Positions 59,779 to 64,000 of a stretch of DNA of 64,000 bases are shown here, piece by piece. The notes under the pieces were generated by a model. The model was not told the origin of the DNA. It searched no databases and saw only the letters and a list, made by a program, of their open reading frames with translations. Origin of the DNA: [Bacteroides] pectinophilus (GTDB lineage: Bacteria > Bacillota > Clostridia > Lachnospirales > Lachnospiraceae); the NCBI GenBank assembly GCA_025146925.1, contig CP102260.1:1565001-1629000 (forward strand), written 5' to 3'. Position numbers and translations under genes: made by a program. Positions within the stretch are counted from its first letter, which is position 1, and the number at the start of each line of letters is the position of its first letter.

Positions 59779-60828
59779 TCACGCTCCGTTTCCGGCAGGA
59801 TTAGTCGATATACATATTATTGCAATTATAATAAATACGGTTGCAAGCGAACTTGCAACGAGTGACAGCATAAGCCGCATGGCATCAGCAAATCCCGTTA
59901 TCATCTCAGCAAATTCCCTGCCGCACATTGGCTGCGTAAATGCCCCAACACATCTGTACGTCACCGTAAACATGGCAAGCTTTGCAACCGGGGCAGCGCA
60001 TATTGTAACTATGACAATAAGTGACGCTGCACCCATCCCGTTTTTTATCAGTGCGCCTGCACCAAGAAGTACTGATGAAAGTGTGCTTACTCCGCCGCCA
60101 ATCCCCGGTATCAGCCCTACCGCCCGCGTAAGAACACCCCTGTTCACTCCGTCTGCCATCGGTGCCACCATGCCCTGAATCAGATTTATTCCGATAACGG
60201 CTGCCATCGAGCTTTTTATTATCCATTTCAGGACCGTCATAATAAGTCCCGCTATTTTATCAAGTCCTCCTCCGGTTATCGCATCCGCAGCCATAATCAT
60301 TACATATATGCTGCCTCCCGTTATGACCACATCCGAAAAGACATAATTAAGCACAAGCACCGCAAGCATAACGCCTTCCGAGAAAGCCGCTGCACTAAAA
60401 TTGCCGCTGCATAACGCTACGCATGAAAGATATGCCGGCATAAGCATCTTAATAAATCCTGTGACACTTGCCAGCACGTCATATGCAATCCCGGCAGTAC
60501 ACGTATATGCTGCAGCCATAACAGTTACCGCTGCTATCCTTGACAGCTTTTTTCCGGTATCTGATACTGATGAATCTGCAAATACTGATGCAAAATTGGT
60601 GAAGAGTGCGGTAAACACTGCGATAATAAGTATCTGGCAGATACCCGTGACATTTTCTCTCAGTTCTGCGGTTGCTGCAATAACAATCCGGTTCCACAGC
60701 TGCGGAAGTGAATCAGCCACGCCGTTGCTTATGATGCTTCTCACAAGTGTTTCAAAATCAAGCCCGTCCACCTGTGTGTCGACAGATGACAGATTATATT
60801 TTTCAAGTACATCTAATACAGACTTCAT
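59779..60828 (-). CDS. spoIIIAE: Stage III sporulation protein AE
   Basis: SpoIIIAE, 349 residues, the polytopic membrane protein of the spoIIIA operon with about seven hydrophobic segments from residue 60 onward and the region INLIQGMVAPMADGVNRGVLTRAVGLIPGIGGGV (core LIPGIGGGVSTLSSV). It lacks the cleavable signal peptide seen in B. subtilis SpoIIIAE (about 400 residues). Its ATG overlaps the spoIIIAD stop as ATGA, which fixes the start. Confidence 0.92.
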   Translation of the reverse strand: MKSVLDVLEKYNLSSVDTQVDGLDFETLVRSIISNGVADSLPQLWNRIVIAATAELRENVTGICQILIIAVFTALFTNFASVFADSSVSDTGKKLSRIAAVTVMAAAYTCTAGIAYDVLASVTGFIKMLMPAYLSCVALCSGNFSAAAFSEGVMLAVLVLNYVFSDVVITGGSIYVMIMAADAITGGGLDKIAGLIMTVLKWIIKSSMAAVIGINLIQGMVAPMADGVNRGVLTRAVGLIPGIGGGVSTLSSVLLGAGALIKNGMGAASLIVIVTICAAPVAKLAMFTVTYRCVGAFTQPMCGREFAEMITGFADAMRLMLSLVASSLATVFIIIAIICISTNPAGNGA

Positions 60829-61208
60829 AATGCAAGACACCTCTCTATCGAATCAACAAGTGCCATAATAACCGGCATTCCCGCTGCTATAACTGACAGC
60901 TTTCCAAACATCTCAACCTGCCCTGCTATGGCGTTGTAACCGCAGTCTTTGCATATTCCCGATGTTATTTCTGCAATATATGCAATCCCGGCCATCTTAA
61001 GCAGTATACTTATGTATTCCGATTTGATTTCCGTAAGCTTCTGCAGCCGTTCAAGAAGCTGGACAATCGTCTCTATACGTGCAATGCAGCATGCTGCAAC
61101 TATTATTCCGGCACACAGCGGTACGAATATTGCAAACTCTGATTTTATCTGCCTGAGCATAAGTGCCACAATACATGCCCCCACTGCTGCCAGTGCAATT
61201 CTAAGCAT
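60825..61208 (-). CDS. spoIIIAD: Stage III sporulation protein AD
   Basis: SpoIIIAD, 127 residues, three or four membrane segments, with LLKMAGIAYIAEITSGICKDCGYNAIAGQVEMFGKLSVI (core GIAYIAEITSGICKDCG) that is highly conserved in the family. GGAGG lies before the ATG. Role: part of the mother-cell export/feeding complex. Confidence 0.95.
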   Translation of the reverse strand: MLRIALAAVGACIVALMLRQIKSEFAIFVPLCAGIIVAACCIARIETIVQLLERLQKLTEIKSEYISILLKMAGIAYIAEITSGICKDCGYNAIAGQVEMFGKLSVIAAGMPVIMALVDSIERCLAL

Positions 61209-61242
61209 ACTCCGCCTCCTGTTCTGATAACTTTAAACCCAG

Positions 61243-61437
61243 TCAGAGTGAAAAAAGTTTTTTAATTGTTTCAAACAGATCATATATGTAAGGAACAATC
61301 CATAAAAGCACAAGCAAAAGCCCTGCCAGACTTACAAGGAATGCCTGCTCGTCCCTGCCGCTGTGTTTGAGCACCTGATTGATGACTGATACCAGAATAC
61401 CGACCGCCGCTATTTTAAATATAAAATTTATATCCAT
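61243..61437 (-). CDS. spoIIIAC: Stage III sporulation protein AC
   Basis: SpoIIIAC, 64 residues with two membrane segments, including IAAVGILVSVINQVLKHSGRDEQAF, the conserved family core. Start at 61437 follows GGAG; an ATG at 61449 contains it. Confidence 0.95.
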   Translation of the reverse strand: MDINFIFKIAAVGILVSVINQVLKHSGRDEQAFLVSLAGLLLVLLWIVPYIYDLFETIKKLFSL

Positions 61438-61464
61438 CACAGACTCCATTTTTAACTAATCATT

Positions 61465-61998
61465 TTATATAAGGATTATGCATACAAATGCACCACATGC
61501 AATACTCAGCGTCTTCGCTGCACGGCACTGATTGTCCACATGTGCTGCCGCATCGGATATCTGTGTTTCAAGCACTGACATATACAGGCGGATTGAATCT
61601 GTCTGCATCTGTGCATTAAGATAGCCAAGGCTTTTTCCGAAGTTGTACAATTCTGCAATATCCGTATCTGTAAGATGCAGACTTCCTTCATGCCTATTTA
61701 CGCAGCTGTCCCATATGTCAGATGCACGTTCCCCTTGTGCCTGACTTACAAGGCGCGACATATCCGCAAACATTTCCGATATCTCCTTATCAATACATCT
61801 TGCTGATGCCGCCTCAAAGCACTCAGCAAGTGCTGATGATGAATACGCAATCTCATTGTTAAGAATCATCATGCACCTTCGCAATGCATCAAGCTCAAGA
61901 AGTCTTTTTCTGTAACCGCAGGCAATCTGTCTGCCTGTAAGTACGGCTGATGCCATAACCAGCGCCATTCCACATATTTTCAAAAAAATATGTATCAC
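61465..61998 (-). CDS. spoIIIAB: Stage III sporulation protein AB
   Basis: SpoIIIAB, 177 residues, a membrane protein related to GspF-like platforms with membrane segments at both ends and a helical cytoplasmic part (LRRCMMILNNEIAYSSSALAECF). It uses a GTG start that overlaps the spoIIIAA stop as GTGA, seven bases after GGAGG. Confidence 0.93.
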   Translation of the reverse strand: MIHIFLKICGMALVMASAVLTGRQIACGYRKRLLELDALRRCMMILNNEIAYSSSALAECFEAASARCIDKEISEMFADMSRLVSQAQGERASDIWDSCVNRHEGSLHLTDTDIAELYNFGKSLGYLNAQMQTDSIRLYMSVLETQISDAAAHVDNQCRAAKTLSIACGAFVCIILI

Positions 61999-62894
61999 AG
62001 AACCACCTCCTCTTCGATGCTTCCCGCGCCGCTGCTTCTTCCAAGCGTCACTATTCTTTTAAATACATTCATTGCAAGGAGTTCTGCAAACTGCGGCTTC
62101 TGCCTGAGCTCATCTGCATTATATGCGTGTGCCGTAGCTATAATGGAACATCCGCAGTTCATGACATATCTGACTGCTTCTATGTCATCCGGTGTGGCAA
62201 TCTCATCAACCGCAATAACGCGGGGTGACATTGAACGTACAAGCATTACCATGCCTTCTGCTTTGGGGCAGCAGTCGAGCACATCCGTTCTTATGCCAAG
62301 ATCATTCTGCGGTCTTCCGTTGTAACATGCTGCTATCTCTGAGCGTTCATCAACGACCCCTACCGTCTGGCCTTCATAGTAGCTGTTTCCATTGGATATC
62401 TGCCTTATAAGATCGCGCAGCATCGTCGTCTTGCCGCATCCGGGCGGTGATATGATAAGTGTATTTTCTATTTGGGTACTGTTATGAATAAAACCATAGA
62501 CAGATGCAGCACAGCCCCTTATCTGATGTGCCACACGTATATTAAAAAATGAGATGTGCTTTATCGTTTTTATTTTGCCGTCCTGCATGACCATCTTACC
62601 GGCTAGTCCTACCCGGTGTCCGCCCGGAATCGTTATAAATCCCTGGCGTATATCATCCTCATATGCATACAGTGAGTGATTGCTTATAAGCTCTAACGCT
62701 TCTCTCATATCCTCAGGCGTTACAATGCACTGCTCCATAAGAATCTCAGTATTATCATATCTCAGTATCAGTGGCATACCTGTGCGAAGATGTACCTCTT
62801 CCAACCTGTCATATGATATCTGCTGTCTCAATATTGTGCTTCTGACATTCTGTGGAAGCACTTTTGTTATTTCGGAAATTCTGTGATTGTCCAT
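61995..62894 (-). CDS. spoIIIAA: Stage III sporulation ATPase SpoIIIAA
   Basis: SpoIIIAA, 299 residues, a secretion-type AAA ATPase of the engulfment channel. Walker A SPPGCGKTTMLRDL near residue 150, EGQTVGVVDERSEIAACYNGRPQNDLGIRTDVLD (core VVDERSEIAAC), and VIAVDEIATPDD for Walker B. GGGAGG lies four bases before the ATG, inside the 3' arm of a hairpin whose loop contains the predicted sigma-E -10. Confidence 0.96.
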   Translation of the reverse strand: MDNHRISEITKVLPQNVRSTILRQQISYDRLEEVHLRTGMPLILRYDNTEILMEQCIVTPEDMREALELISNHSLYAYEDDIRQGFITIPGGHRVGLAGKMVMQDGKIKTIKHISFFNIRVAHQIRGCAASVYGFIHNSTQIENTLIISPPGCGKTTMLRDLIRQISNGNSYYEGQTVGVVDERSEIAACYNGRPQNDLGIRTDVLDCCPKAEGMVMLVRSMSPRVIAVDEIATPDDIEAVRYVMNCGCSIIATAHAYNADELRQKPQFAELLAMNVFKRIVTLGRSSGAGSIEEEVVL

Positions 62895-62900
62895 ATGTCC

Positions 62901-62933
62901 CTCCCGTTCTTTTTAGCATTATATGAACGGGAG
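62901..62933 (-). promoter_or_regulatory. Hairpin that sequesters the spoIIIAA ribosome binding site
   Basis: On the minus strand CTCCCGTTC (62933-62925) and GAACGGGAG (62909-62901) are perfectly complementary over nine bases around a 15-base loop. The 3' arm is the GGGAG of the spoIIIAA ribosome binding site. The predicted -10 occupies the loop and the end of the 5' arm, so an RNA started there (near 62911) lacks the 5' arm and cannot fold. Confidence 0.8.
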
Positions 62934-62946
62934 AGCTATGGTATTA
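62918..62946 (-). promoter_or_regulatory. Predicted sigma-E promoter of the spoIIIA operon
   Basis: On the minus strand TAATACC (62940-62946), a 14-base spacer and CATATAAT (62918-62925). The -10 is one base from the sigma-E consensus CATACAAT and the -35 keeps the central ATA. In B. subtilis spoIIIA is sigma-E controlled. The -10 also contains TATAAT, but no sigma-A -35 is at the right distance. Confidence 0.65.
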
Positions 62947-62954
62947 CATGAAAT

Positions 62955-64000
62955 TTAAAGACGTTTAAGAACTTCAAGAAGATAATCCCAGGTTCTCTTT
63001 GCAGACGCAATATCGAGTCTTTCCTGAGGTGTATGGATATCAAGTATATCCGGTCCGAATGACACGCAGTCCAGACCTCCTGCCTTTGCTGAGAGTATTC
63101 CGCATTCTACTCCCGCATGTATTGATTCTACTTTCATATCCCTGCCAAACATGTCATGATATGTCTCAATCATGCACTGCCTGAGCTTTGAATCAGCTGC
63201 ATACTCCCATGCCGGATATCTTGCAGATATCTCACATTCTGCGCCGAATGCACCGGCAACACACTGCATCTTCGTCTCAAGATAATCAAGTGAAGATTCT
63301 TTTGAACTTCTGAGAAGATATCCTAGTTCAAGCCTGCCATCAGAATAATTCATCACACCAAGATTAAGTGATGTTTCAACCATACCCGGCATATCATGAC
63401 TCATTGCGATGACTCCGTACGGAAGTGCCGTGATAAATGATGCAATACGCTGTGTCTGCCCTGCCTGTGTAACTGTCCCGTACTGTTCCGTCAGACCATT
63501 GTTATCAAGCTTCTCCAGTCTTACAGATAATCCATGGTCAGTACTTCTGTATTCATCCTTTATAATCTGTGTGAATTCATTCAGCGTGCCCTGAATCTTT
63601 GCGTTTTCCCCTGCATCGCAGCATACAACTGCCTGTGACGATGTAGGAATCGCATTGTCCTTGCGTCCGCCGCTAAGTTCTGCAATGCCTGTATCTGCAT
63701 CCCCGGCAAGCATCAGAAGAAGCCTTGCCATAAGAACATCGGCATTAGCACGCCCTTTGTCTATCTCGCATCCTGAGTGTCCGCCGGTAAGACCGTCAAT
63801 CGTTATTCTGTAAAATACGTCGCTCTCATCAGGCTTATGCGTGCCTGCATCAAGCGTGCACGATACATGGCTTCCTCCGGCACAGCTTGTAAGTATACAG
63901 CCTTCTTCCTCAGAATCTATATTAAGCAGCATATGTCCCTTAAGCATTGAGATATCAATGCCGCCTGCGCCCTCCATGCCGGTCTCCTCACTTACAGTGA
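62955..64000 (-). CDS. PepD-type aminoacyl-histidine dipeptidase (M20), 5' end outside window
   Basis: A zinc M20 peptidase related to PepD (beta-Ala-His dipeptidase), which splits Xaa-His and other dipeptides. 347 codons are visible and the frame stays open to the window edge, with TVSEETGMEGAGG before the first internal ATG, so the start lies beyond (family length about 480). Seen here: the SEETG motif with the catalytic Glu, the RITIDGLTGGHSGCEIDKGRANA region (core GLTGGHSGCEI), and the C-terminal HAGVECG with a metal-ligand site. Only 60 bases and no terminator separate it from spoIIIAA. Confidence 0.93.
   Translation of the reverse strand, partial: TVSEETGMEGAGGIDISMLKGHMLLNIDSEEEGCILTSCAGGSHVSCTLDAGTHKPDESDVFYRITIDGLTGGHSGCEIDKGRANADVLMARLLLMLAGDADTGIAELSGGRKDNAIPTSSQAVVCCDAGENAKIQGTLNEFTQIIKDEYRSTDHGLSVRLEKLDNNGLTEQYGTVTQAGQTQRIASFITALPYGVIAMSHDMPGMVETSLNLGVMNYSDGRLELGYLLRSSKESSLDYLETKMQCVAGAFGAECEISARYPAWEYAADSKLRQCMIETYHDMFGRDMKVESIHAGVECGILSAKAGGLDCVSFGPDILDIHTPQERLDIASAKRTWDYLLEVLKRL

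Overview
The window is ordinary, gene-dense chromosome of a low-GC, endospore-forming clostridium. It most resembles Lachnospiraceae: MinCDE sits beside RodA, a cytidylate-kinase-like protein and Spo0A, SpoIVB and the whole spoIIIA operon are present, shape and division genes are clustered, and vegetative acetate genes pta-ackA are present. The assignment is from gene content and order, not from a database search. I see no phage, insertion sequence, CRISPR array, rRNA or plasmid module. No stretch over 300 bases lacks a gene; the longest gaps (about 210-250 bases, near 1.8, 29.9 and 41.2 kb) hold promoters, terminators and operators, which are listed.

Layout. 1-6.7 kb: end of yqeK, rsfS, divergent lexA/yneA-like SOS pair, a TtcA-type tRNA thiolase, a minimal DEAD-box helicase, a tyrosine recombinase and a degenerate L,D-transpeptidase. 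6.8-10.5 kb: cytidylate-kinase-like protein, an orphan serine-dehydratase-beta-like protein, rluD-type, lspA, aroB. 10.6-22.8 kb: a long minus-strand envelope and division block read radC, mreB, mreC, mreD, mrdA, minC, minD, minE, rodA, mgsA, a HlyD-like adaptor, yggS, sepF. 22.8-26.2 kb: ylxM-ffh-rpsP-khpA-rimM, without trmD or rplS next to rimM. 26.2-29.8 kb: a MacB-like ABC exporter. 30-38.8 kb: ilvA, then yceD-rpmF-plsX-acpP-rnc-smc-ftsY. 38.8-41.1 kb: pta-ackA. 41.3-46.3 kb: tRNA-Leu, TraX-like, WYL regulator, Gre factor, glgA, NlpC/P60 hydrolase. 46.4-57.4 kb: spo0A and spoIVB diverge, then the classical nusB-xseA-xseB-ispA-dxs-tlyA-nadK-argR-recN run. 57.5-62.9 kb: Asp23 protein and spoIIIAA-AH. 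62.95 kb to the end: a pepD-type dipeptidase cut by the window edge.

Almost everything after 5.7 kb is on the minus strand, so most of the window is probably co-oriented with replication. Functionally the window joins cell shape (mre, rodA, mrdA), septum placement (min, sepF), protein export (ffh, ftsY, lspA), chromosome structure (smc, recN, lexA) and the sporulation switch and engulfment channel (spo0A, spoIVB, spoIIIA).

The signals I find most worth a second look are regulatory. An SD-sequestering hairpin in front of spoIIIAA encloses the likely sigma-E -10, so only transcripts started at that promoter would be translatable. A long stem-loop lies just upstream of the RNase III gene. ylxM-ffh appears to have a nearly leaderless mRNA. 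Two proteins have lost family active-site motifs: the L,D-transpeptidase and the serine dehydratase beta-like protein.
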